Source: Enterococcus_E cecorum_B | GTDB lineage: Bacteria; Bacillota; Bacilli; Lactobacillales; Enterococcaceae | Assembly (NCBI GenBank): GCA_946499615.1 | Contig: CAMMST010000062.1 | Coordinates: 1 to 12,972, forward strand | Direction of reading: 5' to 3' | Length of the DNA: 12,972 bases | Shown: positions 4,927 to 12,769 of the stretch, piece after piece | Position numbering within the stretch: the stretch's first letter is position 1 | How the letters are laid out: every line of letters starts with the position of its first letter | Notes under the pieces: generated by a model | Told to the model about the DNA's origin: nothing | What the model saw: only the letters and a program-made list of their open reading frames with translations | The model's database searches: none | Position numbers and translations under genes: made by a program

Positions 4927-6753
4927 TTAAAACTCGCCCCCCAATTGACTTTTGATAAATACTCTCATAGTAATCTGTGCTTCGATTCGTGCACGCTTGT
5001 TTGGAGTCATGACAATTTCATGCCACCCCCTGTTAATCGTGCCGTCATTCGATTTAGATAAATATTCCACGATATTAAAGCGTTCCTTGCTTGTATCTGT
5101 TCCGGAAATAACATTACCATCGACTGTAATAGTCATTTTATCTGCTACATCGTTATCTTCGTAAATTCCATATTGGATATCATGAGTGTGTGCCGGTATG
5201 CTCACTGATACGTTATGTGTATGCGACGGAGTAGTGATTGTATGCGTATGGTTGTCGGCTGCTTGCTCCGTGTAGATGTCTCCAGGGTCACCACCGTATT
5301 TCGATTTTTTAAAATTGAACATTCCGGAACCATATGCCGAATACCATGCGTCTTCAAAATCAAATGGCCCTGTCGAATTCGTTCTGTCGATAAACATTCG
5401 ATGCCTATGCGTCCCGTTCGCGCTACTGGTCTGAGTTGATTGACCGGCTGCCTGTGTCGTAGTCGTGGAAATAGCAGCACCACCACCGCTTAATGATTTC
5501 GAATACGCACGAAATTTAGTTGTCTCAAAAGTCAACTCGCACGTATTAATTTTGACTACATCATCATCGATATAGATTCTAAATTTAACTGGAAATTGTT
5601 CATCAGCATTATCGGCCTTGTCGTAATTTAAAATGTTAGTAGCGCCTTGGCTGTATAATTGATTAATCTCAATTTTGCGTTCGATATCAGCTTGCGTCGT
5701 TCCTAAGTCCGTCAATACATTTCCTATAAACAACTGGATATTGCCTGGGTCTGCAAACATATCAGACTTTGACTCTTTTAAGATTCGCATATTAATAATT
5801 CCAAATTTTTCTGTTCTAATTTGAATAACTTTTCCTAATCTCAACTCATCAATTTTAGGAACCTTTTCTCCTGGTAAAGTGACACATTTTAATAAATCAA
5901 CAGCATCTATTTCCCAACTTACCTTCACTTTGGCAAATTTTTCTAAAAGTGCTTTTGCTGATTCATAAAGTGTTTTGGCATCTGTAATTCTCCTGTCTAC
6001 CCATACATACTCGATCAAGCCATACTCTATAATACTTTGTGCATTTTCAACGTATGCTTGTCCACTTGGATTTACTTTTTTTATATTAAGTTGATTCACA
6101 CCTTCACCGCTACCTAATGGATAAACACGATTAACTAACTGATTAGGATTTTTTTCAATCTTGAACCCCTTTAAATTATGTGATTCTCTCACTCTGGCTG
6201 TAACGTTTAAATCTGGTTTAATTAAATTCAAAACCCATGGATAAGTTGTAGTATCATAAGTCCACATATACTCATCTACGAATGGTTTTGGCACACTCCA
6301 TAATGCATCAACTAGTCCATTTTCGTTTTCCCAAGAATATTGGAAGTATTTTTCAAAGTCACATCTACCTAATTTCCAATGCTTAACTTTTTGTAAATTA
6401 AGTAAATACTCGATTGTTTCTCTTGTAGTTGTATTAGGAGGTATTTCATGATATTTAAACATAACACTATCCATAAGTGTCGATAATACATGTTTTAGTT
6501 CAAATTTTACCTCTGCTCTATCAGCATTTACTGTAGTTAACTCTGGCATTACTCTAAATAATCCAATGTATTCGCCATCTACGTCCACAATTTCAACATA
6601 TCCTAACTGCTTTACTTTACTTACCTTTCTATCATTTAAAGGCAAAGAAAAAGAAGCACTCCATATGGAATTTGCTTCTTTTTCATAACTCACATCATAA
6701 GCATTTTCTAAATACGCTATTGCTCTTCTATTAACATCAAGTGCTTTTAACAT
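4927..6753 (-). CDS. Tail-associated protein (prophage tail/Tal-like) with HxH motif region
   Basis: This is the tail-tip protein of Gram-positive siphoviruses, in the 'prophage endopeptidase tail' / phage minor structural protein family. It follows the distal tail protein and forms the tip hub. Residues 1-330 match the gp27-like hub fold: 'ALDVNRRAIAYLENAYDVSYEKEANSIWSASFSLPLNDR' near the start, 'GLFRVMPEL' at 64-72, repeated hub strands to about 330, then a helix (350-370). Residues 385-608 form an attached fibre-like domain. A Gly/Ser/Thr-rich spacer (420-447) leads to His motifs: HRH at 449-451 and HTH at 502-504, 511-513 and 522-524. Such HxH motifs bind metal ions in trimeric fibre tips. 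No peptidase motif is evident. GGAGGTAATAC precedes the ATG. Confidence 0.85.
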   Translation of the reverse strand: MLKALDVNRRAIAYLENAYDVSYEKEANSIWSASFSLPLNDRKVSKVKQLGYVEIVDVDGEYIGLFRVMPELTTVNADRAEVKFELKHVLSTLMDSVMFKYHEIPPNTTTRETIEYLLNLQKVKHWKLGRCDFEKYFQYSWENENGLVDALWSVPKPFVDEYMWTYDTTTYPWVLNLIKPDLNVTARVRESHNLKGFKIEKNPNQLVNRVYPLGSGEGVNQLNIKKVNPSGQAYVENAQSIIEYGLIEYVWVDRRITDAKTLYESAKALLEKFAKVKVSWEIDAVDLLKCVTLPGEKVPKIDELRLGKVIQIRTEKFGIINMRILKESKSDMFADPGNIQLFIGNVLTDLGTTQADIERKIEINQLYSQGATNILNYDKADNADEQFPVKFRIYIDDDVVKINTCELTFETTKFRAYSKSLSGGGAAISTTTTQAAGQSTQTSSANGTHRHRMFIDRTNSTGPFDFEDAWYSAYGSGMFNFKKSKYGGDPGDIYTEQAADNHTHTITTPSHTHNVSVSIPAHTHDIQYGIYEDNDVADKMTITVDGNVISGTDTSKERFNIVEYLSKSNDGTINRGWHEIVMTPNKRARIEAQITMRVFIKSQLGGEF

Positions 6754-6766
6754 GTATTACCTCCTA

Positions 6767-7573
6767 CTAGATATATTCATCTCTATAGTCAATCGACAAT
6801 CTTAAATTTAAGTTCGAACCGCTAATAGAAAGTGATTTATTTGGATATATATAAAACTCATTCATATCAACAATTACTTCTAAATTGCCATCATAAGCAA
6901 CATACATCTTGGTATCAATTTTAAATGTTTGATTGTCTAGGCTGCCAACATTGATATACCCATCTCCACATCTAATTATTATATTGTTACCTGATCCGAC
7001 TAATGTAATTATTGGTTTCACAGCAAATCCGTCTACATAAGGATAAATTTCTTTGTTACCTGTAATTAATAAATCATTTGCTCCGGTAGATGTATTGCCA
7101 AAATCATGGCTATCCATAAAAGTAATTTTTTCGGAACCCCAAGTTAGATTTAATGCAGTTTCTTTCGAGTATTTCACACCGTCAAAACATTCAAATTCTA
7201 TTACTAAGCTCTGAGCATACATATATCTTGTTTTAAAGGTAATATCTATTAGCTTTCCCCAATAATAAATTCCTGGCTCACTAGATTTTTCTATTTTAAC
7301 CAACCTAGGAAATCCTTTTTCATCTAATAGAAATCTCTTTAACTTTCTAATCTTAAAATTTCTAAGACTTTCATCTTCTTCTGAAATAAATATGGGAAAC
7401 TTCTCTTTAAAAGTACCTAGTTCATCTTTAAAGCGATATTTTCCTTTTCTACCGGCAATATGCAGGCTATTAGTTGTAATTTCATTAATTGCATCTTGTT
7501 CGTTGCCGTAAATATTAATAAAGCCAAAGTCAGACAGTTTATATCTCTCATCAAAAATTATTTCATCTCTCAT
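6767..7573 (-). CDS. Distal tail protein (Dit, Sipho_tail family)
   Basis: Dit hexamers link the tail tube to the tip hub. Visible N-terminal features are a short strand region with 'LSDFGFINIYG', then 'GRKGKYRFKDELGTFKEKFPIFI' (41-64), 'RNFKIRKLKRFLL' (71-83) and 'KTRYMYAQSLVIEFECFDG' (113-131), where the family core ends. A galectin-like C-terminal half (about 155-268) has alternating strands. The ATG overlaps the tape measure stop (ATGA) with AGGAG upstream. At 268 residues it is normal for classical Dit without extra carbohydrate-binding inserts. Position between tape measure and tip protein settles the call. Confidence 0.88.
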   Translation of the reverse strand: MRDEIIFDERYKLSDFGFINIYGNEQDAINEITTNSLHIAGRKGKYRFKDELGTFKEKFPIFISEEDESLRNFKIRKLKRFLLDEKGFPRLVKIEKSSEPGIYYWGKLIDITFKTRYMYAQSLVIEFECFDGVKYSKETALNLTWGSEKITFMDSHDFGNTSTGANDLLITGNKEIYPYVDGFAVKPIITLVGSGNNIIIRCGDGYINVGSLDNQTFKIDTKMYVAYDGNLEVIVDMNEFYIYPNKSLSISGSNLNLRLSIDYRDEYI

Positions 7574-9945
7574 GATATCGCCACTCTCCTACCTTGGCTT
7601 GTTACAGCTTTTTTATTTAATGAATCTAAAGCTTTAGACATTTTCTTGCTTGTTTTGTCAACAATTGAACTTCCATCTAATAAAATATCTAAATCTTTAT
7701 CGCTGATTAACGAAAGGAGTTCAATAATTCTGTCTAGTTTAGATTCTTTCATCATATCACTACTAAAGCTATTTATATTACCTAATGATGAATCTAATTG
7801 CACATCGCCAACTGCACTCAATTCCGTATTCAAATCAGGATTAAACGTATTTGAAAGAGTACTTGCCATACCTAAAACGTTTGATTGAACATTCTTAAAC
7901 TGATTATTTAGACCTTCATTAAATCCTTGCATGATTGCATTACCAGCAGGAATTAATAACTTCCGGTCATAGCTGATTGGGCCTTTATGTTCCTTAATCC
8001 AATTGGCGATACCTCCAACAAAATCTTTTACTTTATCAAAACCAGCTTTTAGCCCACCTAAAAATCCTTTCATTATCGCACTTCCTGCACCAACTAAGCT
8101 AATGTTTTTCAAACTGTTGAAAGTATTTTTAACGCCATTTATAACTCCTTTAATCGTACCTGATATAGCTGATACGACACTTCCAAAGCTACTAAACGCG
8201 CTTCCTGCAGCTGACATCGCACTACCAATTGCTGACGATACAGACTTGATGACATCGCTTATAGCCATCCAAACTATAGAAATAATATTTTTGACTACTT
8301 GAGCAGCACTTCCTGCACCCGAAAAAGCTAATTTGATATATTCTATCACCGTACCAATTATGCTTGCTGCAGTCGAAATTGCTGTTTGAATATTGGTCCA
8401 AGCTGATTTAATAAAGGCGCTTAATCCTTGACCAGCAACACCCAAATTTCCAAATAGTCCTATAACCATCCCTACCCACTGTGCAATAGTACTTAATACA
8501 GGTGATAAAGCAGAAAATACATTCACAATCACTGTAATGATTGGTGTTAAAAATCCAATAGCAATCTTAACTGAATCAAACGCCATTGACAGACCCATTA
8601 ATGCACCTTTAATCACACCACCTAAAAATGAGCCTAAAATTTGAAAGGCAGGCATCAATGCTCCACTAATTACAGAAATAAGTGGCTGTGCTGCATTCCA
8701 CATGGATACAAATGAATTGATCACACTATCAATTGCTGGACCGACAATATACATCATTGTGCTAAAGCCATTTTGAATAGCTGGAATAATCGATGAAATT
8801 AATGTTTGAATTCCGCTGAAATCTAATTTAGCAAATCCACTAGATATCTTATCTATAACTGGAGAAATAGCACTAACAACTGTGTTAAATAGTGAAGGTA
8901 GTTGACCAAAAGCTGTTTGAAATCCATCCATTATTGGCATAATAGCTTCAGAAATACCTTGAAAATTGGTAGTTAATCCTGAAATTTTAATATTTACTCC
9001 TAAATTTGAAAATACGCTTTGTAATCCTTTGGTTATTTCCGGTCTTGCAGATGAAATGAGTGTAGAAATCGCGCTTGGTAAACCTTTAAGAATGTTACCA
9101 ATCATTGGTATGAAGTTTCCAAATAGAAATGTTGAAGTGGTTTGTGCCAATGCATTGAGTGAAGGCTCGATATCTTGACCTAATGACAATTTTCCCAAAA
9201 CATCGCTGAAAGCTGACTTCATTGACGCAAATGAACCGCTTAAAGTTGTTGCTGCTTCCTTCGCTGTTGTTCCAGTAATTCCCAAACTATCTTGTACTGC
9301 ATGGATTGCCTTTACCGTATCCGCAAAATCACCGACAGTGTAATGTTCGCCAGTCAGTTTTTCAGCATCTCGCATCAAGCGTTCCATTTCTGATTTAGTG
9401 CCTCCATACCCTAGCTTCAAGTTATCTAACATTGCATAGTTACCACGCGCCAATGATTGATACGTTTGAGTGATAGATTCCATATCTGTCCCCATCTTAT
9501 TCGCATTGTCAGACATATCAACCATAGCTGTATTAGATAATTCAGCCGCTTTAGCAGTATCTCCACCTAAGGAAGAAATTAGAGAAGCTGAGAAGGAAGT
9601 GACATTTTCCATGTACTTATTGGCCGATACTCCTGATGTTTTGTATGCTTGATTTGCATAGTTCTTAACAGTGTCTGCACTATCTTTAAAAAGTGTCTCA
9701 ATACCACCTAGTGATTGTTGAAGTGCTGCACCTTCAGAAATGGATTTAGCAAACATTGTTCCTATTCCTGCAGCGGCTATTGCTCCGGATACAGCGGTAA
9801 CCAAAGATTTACCTAAACCCAAACCTACACTTTGACCTGCAGAATCTGCTTCTGGCTGAATTTGATTCCTAATCATGCCACTTATCCCTTTGGCTGATGG
9901 CATGATTTGTACATATGCATTTCCTAAATTTGTACCTTTAGGCAT
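7570..9945 (-). CDS. Tail tape measure protein
   Basis: It sets tail length and fills the tube before ejection. The protein is long, Ala/Ser/Gly-rich and mostly helical. It opens with 'PKGTNLGNAYVQIMPSAKG', then a family core with 'GGIETLFKDSADTVKNYANQAYKTSG' and 'LARGNYAMLDNLKLGYGGTKSEMERL' (about 165-190), followed by a long hydrophobic central stretch (about 270-650) of repeated membrane-like helices. A GTG at 9954 is in frame but lacks spacing from the Shine-Dalgarno. GAGGGG is 8 nt before the ATG at 9945, giving 791 residues and a 3-codon-shorter product. It overlaps the chaperone stop by 8 nt. By the usual 0.15 nm per residue the tail would be about 120 nm. No lytic transglycosylase or peptidase motif was noticed. 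Confidence 0.92.
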   Translation of the reverse strand: MPKGTNLGNAYVQIMPSAKGISGMIRNQIQPEADSAGQSVGLGLGKSLVTAVSGAIAAAGIGTMFAKSISEGAALQQSLGGIETLFKDSADTVKNYANQAYKTSGVSANKYMENVTSFSASLISSLGGDTAKAAELSNTAMVDMSDNANKMGTDMESITQTYQSLARGNYAMLDNLKLGYGGTKSEMERLMRDAEKLTGEHYTVGDFADTVKAIHAVQDSLGITGTTAKEAATTLSGSFASMKSAFSDVLGKLSLGQDIEPSLNALAQTTSTFLFGNFIPMIGNILKGLPSAISTLISSARPEITKGLQSVFSNLGVNIKISGLTTNFQGISEAIMPIMDGFQTAFGQLPSLFNTVVSAISPVIDKISSGFAKLDFSGIQTLISSIIPAIQNGFSTMMYIVGPAIDSVINSFVSMWNAAQPLISVISGALMPAFQILGSFLGGVIKGALMGLSMAFDSVKIAIGFLTPIITVIVNVFSALSPVLSTIAQWVGMVIGLFGNLGVAGQGLSAFIKSAWTNIQTAISTAASIIGTVIEYIKLAFSGAGSAAQVVKNIISIVWMAISDVIKSVSSAIGSAMSAAGSAFSSFGSVVSAISGTIKGVINGVKNTFNSLKNISLVGAGSAIMKGFLGGLKAGFDKVKDFVGGIANWIKEHKGPISYDRKLLIPAGNAIMQGFNEGLNNQFKNVQSNVLGMASTLSNTFNPDLNTELSAVGDVQLDSSLGNINSFSSDMMKESKLDRIIELLSLISDKDLDILLDGSSIVDKTSKKMSKALDSLNKKAVTSQGRRVAIS

Positions 9946-10318
9946 CCACTTCACCCCTCACTTCTTCTAATATTTTTGCTTTTGCTTTATCGAAATCCTT
10001 GCCAGATTCAAATGACAACTCTTGACGTTCTACTTCTTTTTTAGATAATTGACTAACAATCGATATAGGTTGATTCTTACCTTTATGGCCGTCTTTCGTA
10101 TTTTGCCAGAGCATGATACTTAATCTGTCAGCAACACCAGCAAGCAATAATGTATCTAAAGGCAATTTGGAATCACTAATTTTCATCATGATTCGCGAAT
10201 TCTCCCTTAAACCACAAACAAAGACAGCCACACTTAATACAGGTAGCTGTCTATAATCGTAAATATTGTATGTTTCAGCCAAATCGCAAATAATCGCATC
10301 TTCATCAATCTTAATCAT
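9938..10318 (-). CDS. Tail assembly chaperone, second part (DUF5361-like), reached by frameshift
   Basis: This is the counterpart of the T region of lambda gpGT, which loads the tape measure and tube subunits. The sequence shows the DUF5361-type pattern: DEDAIICDLAETYNIYDYRQLP (5-26), VFVCGLRENSRIMMKIS (32-48), PLDTLLLAGVADRLSIMLWQNTKDG (53-77) and a charged C-terminus with 'SFESGKDFDKAKAKILEE'. There is an ATG at 10318, but the 25 bases upstream carry no Shine-Dalgarno. The ORF is open six codons further upstream, to the slippery A-run at the end of the preceding gene, in the -1 frame. It is therefore best read as the C-terminal part of a 218-residue fusion rather than an independently translated gene. 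Confidence 0.85.
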   Translation of the reverse strand: MIKIDEDAIICDLAETYNIYDYRQLPVLSVAVFVCGLRENSRIMMKISDSKLPLDTLLLAGVADRLSIMLWQNTKDGHKGKNQPISIVSQLSKKEVERQELSFESGKDFDKAKAKILEEVRGEVDA

Positions 10319-10332
10319 TTTGGCAAGGATAA

Positions 10333-10593
10333 TTATTTTTTTAACTGTTTTTGTGTTTTAAAAATGTCTGCTACTTCTGCAGTAATCTTTTCTGCATCTA
10401 CAATTCCATTCTTATCTCTAACATGATTTTTCAATTTTTCTGTTTGCTGTTTTCCTAATAATCTATTTAACAATTTTGGAAACATAATTGGGTTTTCTTC
10501 AACCTCACTAATCAATTCTAAAAATTCATAATCATTAATAATTGATTCTTTCACTTTAAATCTAAAGCCACTTTTAGTAATTCCTTTAATCAT
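10333..10593 (-). CDS. Tail assembly chaperone, first part (gpG-like)
   Basis: This small 86-aa protein lies directly after the major tail protein and before the tape measure, the invariant place of gpG-type chaperones. It shows a short beta start (GITKSGFRFKVKESII), an acidic helical centre (DYEFLELISEVEENP), 'FPKLLNRLLGKQQTEKLKNHVRDKNGIV' (38-65), and a helix ending in the basic KTQKQLKK. This layout is common in Gram-positive siphovirus tail chaperones. The GGAGG Shine-Dalgarno is 8-9 nt upstream. The last sense codons, TTA AAA AAA, form the slippery site described separately, followed directly by TAA. Most ribosomes should end here and a minority should make the fusion. Confidence 0.85.
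   Translation of the reverse strand: MIKGITKSGFRFKVKESIINDYEFLELISEVEENPIMFPKLLNRLLGKQQTEKLKNHVRDKNGIVDAEKITAEVADIFKTQKQLKK
10336..10342 (-). other. Programmed -1 frameshift site (A AAA AAA)
   Basis: Seven consecutive A on the minus strand, read as TTA AAA AAA in the first chaperone frame, form the heptamer A AAA AAA directly before its stop TAA. After a -1 slip, reading continues ATA ATT ATC CTT GCC AAA into the ATG of the second ORF without a stop. This gives 86 + 6 + 126 = 218 residues. The second ORF lacks a ribosome binding site. This matches the conserved G/GT frameshift of siphovirus tail genes. No strong downstream hairpin or upstream stimulatory SD was found by eye. Confidence 0.85.
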
Positions 10594-10610
10594 TCAATCA
10601 TCCTCCATCA

Positions 10611-11171
10611 TTAACTGATACTAACTTTCTTAATGTATTCATAATGTGTATTACCATCGGAATCTGGTAATGCTTGAATAGTCGTTTCGTATCCAACTGG
10701 ATCACCATCTGTATAGCTGATTTCACCAATTTCTGATACTTTTGCCACTGGAATTACTGTTCGTTTGATAATACCACCCTTTAGAATTGTCTCAACAACC
10801 AAACAATGTTCAGGTAATTCCTTGGAGTTAGCCTTGATAGTGATTCCATCTTCCAGTGTTCCGCTAACATTATCAGCACCATATACTTCCTTTAATACTT
10901 CAACATTCAATGCCTCAATTAAGGTATAAGTATATGTATCTTCTTTCTCTGTTTGAGTAGTTAAAACAGTGTCTCCACCCCACGCCTTCACATTTTCAGA
11001 TGATGGGCTATTTTCATTGGTTAATCCATCTTCTGAAATATATCCTAAAGATTTAAAGGCAGTATTTAATTCGGTAGTTGCATCTGTTGGTAACGGAGTC
11101 CCTAAAGGCGCCGAGTATACAGCCCCACCGATATTAGGTTTTGCTGAAGTTACATTTTTCACATCTGCCAT
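10611..11171 (-). CDS. Major tail (tube) protein
   Basis: This 186-aa protein polymerises into the tail tube. Typical of siphovirus tube proteins are the N-terminal arm 'KPNIGGAVYSAPLGTPLPTDATTELN', 'FKSLGYISEDGLTNENSPSSENVKAWGG' (40-66), a beta-rich core including 'TYTYTLIEALNVEVLKEVYGADNV' (79-102), and a final 'GYETTIQALPDSDGNTHYEY'. No C-terminal Ig-like domain is present, so this is the minimal form. GAGGAG precedes the ATG. Its place between the tail terminator and the chaperone pair is invariant in this phage group, and the first residues after the Met (ADVKN) resemble other Gram-positive tube proteins. Confidence 0.88.
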   Translation of the reverse strand: MADVKNVTSAKPNIGGAVYSAPLGTPLPTDATTELNTAFKSLGYISEDGLTNENSPSSENVKAWGGDTVLTTQTEKEDTYTYTLIEALNVEVLKEVYGADNVSGTLEDGITIKANSKELPEHCLVVETILKGGIIKRTVIPVAKVSEIGEISYTDGDPVGYETTIQALPDSDGNTHYEYIKKVSIS

Positions 11172-11184
11172 TCAATATCACTCC

Positions 11185-11520
11185 TCAATAATAATTAATA
11201 TCGAATACCGCTTGATAACGATATTCTTTTGTTTCTTCATCAGTAAAGTTATAATCACTATTTAATTCAATGCCACTAATTTCAGGCAATCCAATCATCT
11301 GCTCAACAACTTCTTTTACTTGCTCATTAAGCATTGCTGCATCGTACATTGACTTTGCATAGCTTTGAAATGCAATAGTTGCTGATTTTAAATGATTGCT
11401 TTTCCCACTACTTGTTTTCTCAAATAAAATGAATTTAGCAGGCATTTTACTTTTGCGTTCTAAAAAAGATGGTACATCCAAATGACTGTCTAAATACTGT
11501 TTGATAATCAGCTCAATCAT
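11185..11520 (-). CDS. Tail terminator / tail completion protein
   Basis: This 111-aa protein lies just before the tube protein. It starts 'MIELIIKQYLDSHLDVPSFLE', has a central 'AKFILFEKTSSGKSNHLKSATIAFQSYA' with beta strands, and ends 'EYRYQAVFDINYY'. The arrangement of an N-terminal helix, strands with an aromatic patch, and a closing strand fits gpU-like tail terminators, also named minor capsid protein 3 in some Listeria and Enterococcus phages. The ATG abuts the previous stop (TAAATG) with AAGGCGGTG upstream, so it is coupled. Sequence alone does not separate terminator from other neck roles; order supports it. Confidence 0.75.
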   Translation of the reverse strand: MIELIIKQYLDSHLDVPSFLERKSKMPAKFILFEKTSSGKSNHLKSATIAFQSYAKSMYDAAMLNEQVKEVVEQMIGLPEISGIELNSDYNFTDEETKEYRYQAVFDINYY

Positions 11521-11757
11521 TTAACGCACCGCCTTTAATAGCGTATTATTTTTATTGTTGTCTCTTTTAGCCTTAATAGTAGCAGCACTGACCATCGCAT
11601 TTGCACGATTACTACCAATGTAGATATCTTGTTCATAACCATTGCCACATCGATTTCGAATATTTGATGCGTAGTTAGTTAACACCGATTGCATCTCTGC
11701 TGACTTCATCAGTTCACGCACACCGCTTTGATTCAGTTTAAATTTAAAACTACTCAT
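11521..11757 (-). CDS. Head-tail connector / minor neck protein (HK97 gp10-like)
   Basis: This 78-aa protein has the pattern seen in small neck proteins of Gram-positive siphoviruses. Helical N-terminal 'LNQSGVRELMKSAEMQSVLTNYASNIRNR' is followed by 'GYEQDIYIGSNRANAMVSAATIKAKRDNNKNNTLLKAV'; the R-A-N-A-M-V-x-A segment is characteristic. It overlaps the preceding gene by 8 nt (ATGAGTAG) and its stop is followed at once by the next ATG. It likely takes part in joining the filled head to the tail, as a stopper- or adaptor-associated protein. Exact ring position is not certain. Confidence 0.75.
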   Translation of the reverse strand: MSSFKFKLNQSGVRELMKSAEMQSVLTNYASNIRNRCGNGYEQDIYIGSNRANAMVSAATIKAKRDNNKNNTLLKAVR

Positions 11758-12088
11758 AGCGTTCCACCATCACTTTCTTATTCCAATCCAAAGGTATTAA
11801 ATGATCAATCCCTTGTGTCACAAAACCAAAAGTCCGCCAAGTTTGACCAAAGAATCTGACTTCCTTATCTTCCCAGTCGTGCTCATCGCCTTTTGGAATA
11901 GCTAAAGTATAGACAGCTTTCTTGCCTGTCAAATTTAGTTGATTGACCATATCATCAGTAGTGTATGGTGTGACTAATACGTTATCAACTGGTATCTCAG
12001 CATCACGATAAATAGGTGTACCAAATGGATCTACACCATCGCTAATCTTATCAACCAAAATGACCGTAATACCTTTAATCATAGTCAT
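11750..12088 (-). CDS. Head closure / head-tail joining protein
   Basis: This 112-aa protein is beta-rich in the manner of stopper proteins: 'GITVILVDKISDGVDPFGTPIYRD' (5-28), a central 'VDNVLVTPYTTDDMVNQLNLTGKKAVYTLAIPKGDEHDWEDKEVRFFGQTWRTFG', and a C-terminal 'LDWNKKVMVERYE'. The G-x-P-x-Y and A-I-P-K-G-D-x-H-x-W-E motifs are typical of head closure proteins (minor capsid protein 1 type). A second ATG two codons in could also serve. It overlaps the gene upstream by 14 nt and the next gene downstream by 8 nt, which argues for coupled translation of the connector set. Confidence 0.8.
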   Translation of the reverse strand: MTMIKGITVILVDKISDGVDPFGTPIYRDAEIPVDNVLVTPYTTDDMVNQLNLTGKKAVYTLAIPKGDEHDWEDKEVRFFGQTWRTFGFVTQGIDHLIPLDWNKKVMVERYE

Positions 12089-12470
12089 AGATTTCCATCA
12101 CTCCATATCTCTGCCTACGTAATCCCAATCGTGCCAACTCACTATTTTTGATGAACAAACCACCACCAGGAACAAGAAAAGAGCCCTGAACTGAATAGCC
12201 CAAAGCACTTTCTGTAACCTGAGTCATTGGTTCCTGGTCCGTAGAAGTCATTAATGTACGAGCAACAACATCAACAGTCACCGATTTAACAACATTAGCG
12301 TAAGAAACACTATCAGCCACCAATGCATCTAAATCTTTACCAACTTTTTGAGCCTCCACTCTAAGCGAATCAGACACGACTGTTAGTAATGATTCTGCTC
12401 GTCCTATTTCCCCAGGTTTCAGAGGTCTCCATAACTTTGATAGATCATCAATGGTTGCAAATTCTTCCAT
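12075..12470 (-). CDS. Head-tail connector adaptor (Gp19/Gp15/Gp42-like)
   Basis: This 131-aa protein has the adaptor pattern: 'EFATIDDLSKLWRPLKPGEIGRAESLLTVVSDSLRVEAQKVGKDLDAL' at the N-terminus, a central helix 'YANVVKSVTVDVVARTLMTSTDQEPMTQVTESALGYSVQGSFLVPGGGLFIKNSELARLGL', and a short C-terminal strand. The VPGGGLFI and E-x-x-x-L-G-L segment is characteristic of the phage Gp19/Gp15/Gp42 adaptor family. It would sit under the portal ring. GGTGG precedes the ATG, 11 nt after the HeH gene. The C-terminal YDYD region overlaps the start of the closure protein. Confidence 0.88.
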   Translation of the reverse strand: MEEFATIDDLSKLWRPLKPGEIGRAESLLTVVSDSLRVEAQKVGKDLDALVADSVSYANVVKSVTVDVVARTLMTSTDQEPMTQVTESALGYSVQGSFLVPGGGLFIKNSELARLGLRRQRYGVMEIYDYD

Positions 12471-12481
12471 CTTACCACCAC

Positions 12482-12757
12482 CTAAAATTGAGATAAGATA
12501 TCAATCAAATCTTGTTTTTTAGCTTTTGTAGGATAAGTTACACCCATTTCATCTAGTCGAGCTTTTAATTCTGCTACGGTCAATTCATCAAGTTTTTCTT
12601 CTTCCTCAACTACTTCTTCCGCTACATCAGGCTCATTTTCAGTTTCTGATGGTTCTGTTTTAGTATTATCAACTACTCCATCATCTGCTACCCAATCGCC
12701 ACCCAAGACGCTATCAGTAACGATGATAGCGCCTGTTTTGACATCTTTGTATCTCAT
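12482..12757 (-). CDS. HeH/LEM-domain small protein next to the capsid gene
   Basis: This 91-aa protein starts 'MRYKDVKTGAIIVTDSVLGGDWV', has a long acidic, low-complexity linker (about 31-57, EEEE-rich) and ends in a helix-extension-helix domain, LTVAELKARLDEMGVTYPTKAKKQDLIDIL (59-88), of the HeH/LEM/SAP-like type. Such ORFs are frequent between the major capsid and adaptor genes of Gram-positive siphoviruses. The fold can bind nucleic acid, but the role in the phage is not settled. GAGGTGA precedes the ATG, 12 nt downstream of the capsid stop. Confidence 0.82.
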   Translation of the reverse strand: MRYKDVKTGAIIVTDSVLGGDWVADDGVVDNTKTEPSETENEPDVAEEVVEEEEKLDELTVAELKARLDEMGVTYPTKAKKQDLIDILSQF

Positions 12758-12769
12758 AGTAAATCACCT

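Noticed and set aside
5202..5486. 94-aa ORF in another frame inside the tail-tip gene
   Set aside because: Out-of-frame shadow of the His-motif region; Arg-rich composition with no plausible domain and no RBS.
7460..7888. 142-aa plus-strand ORF across the Dit/tape measure junction
   Set aside because: Antisense to two clearly assigned genes, with no recognisable family.
9946..9954. GTG start for the tape measure protein
   Set aside because: The GTG touches the G-rich Shine-Dalgarno; the ATG at 9945 is properly spaced.
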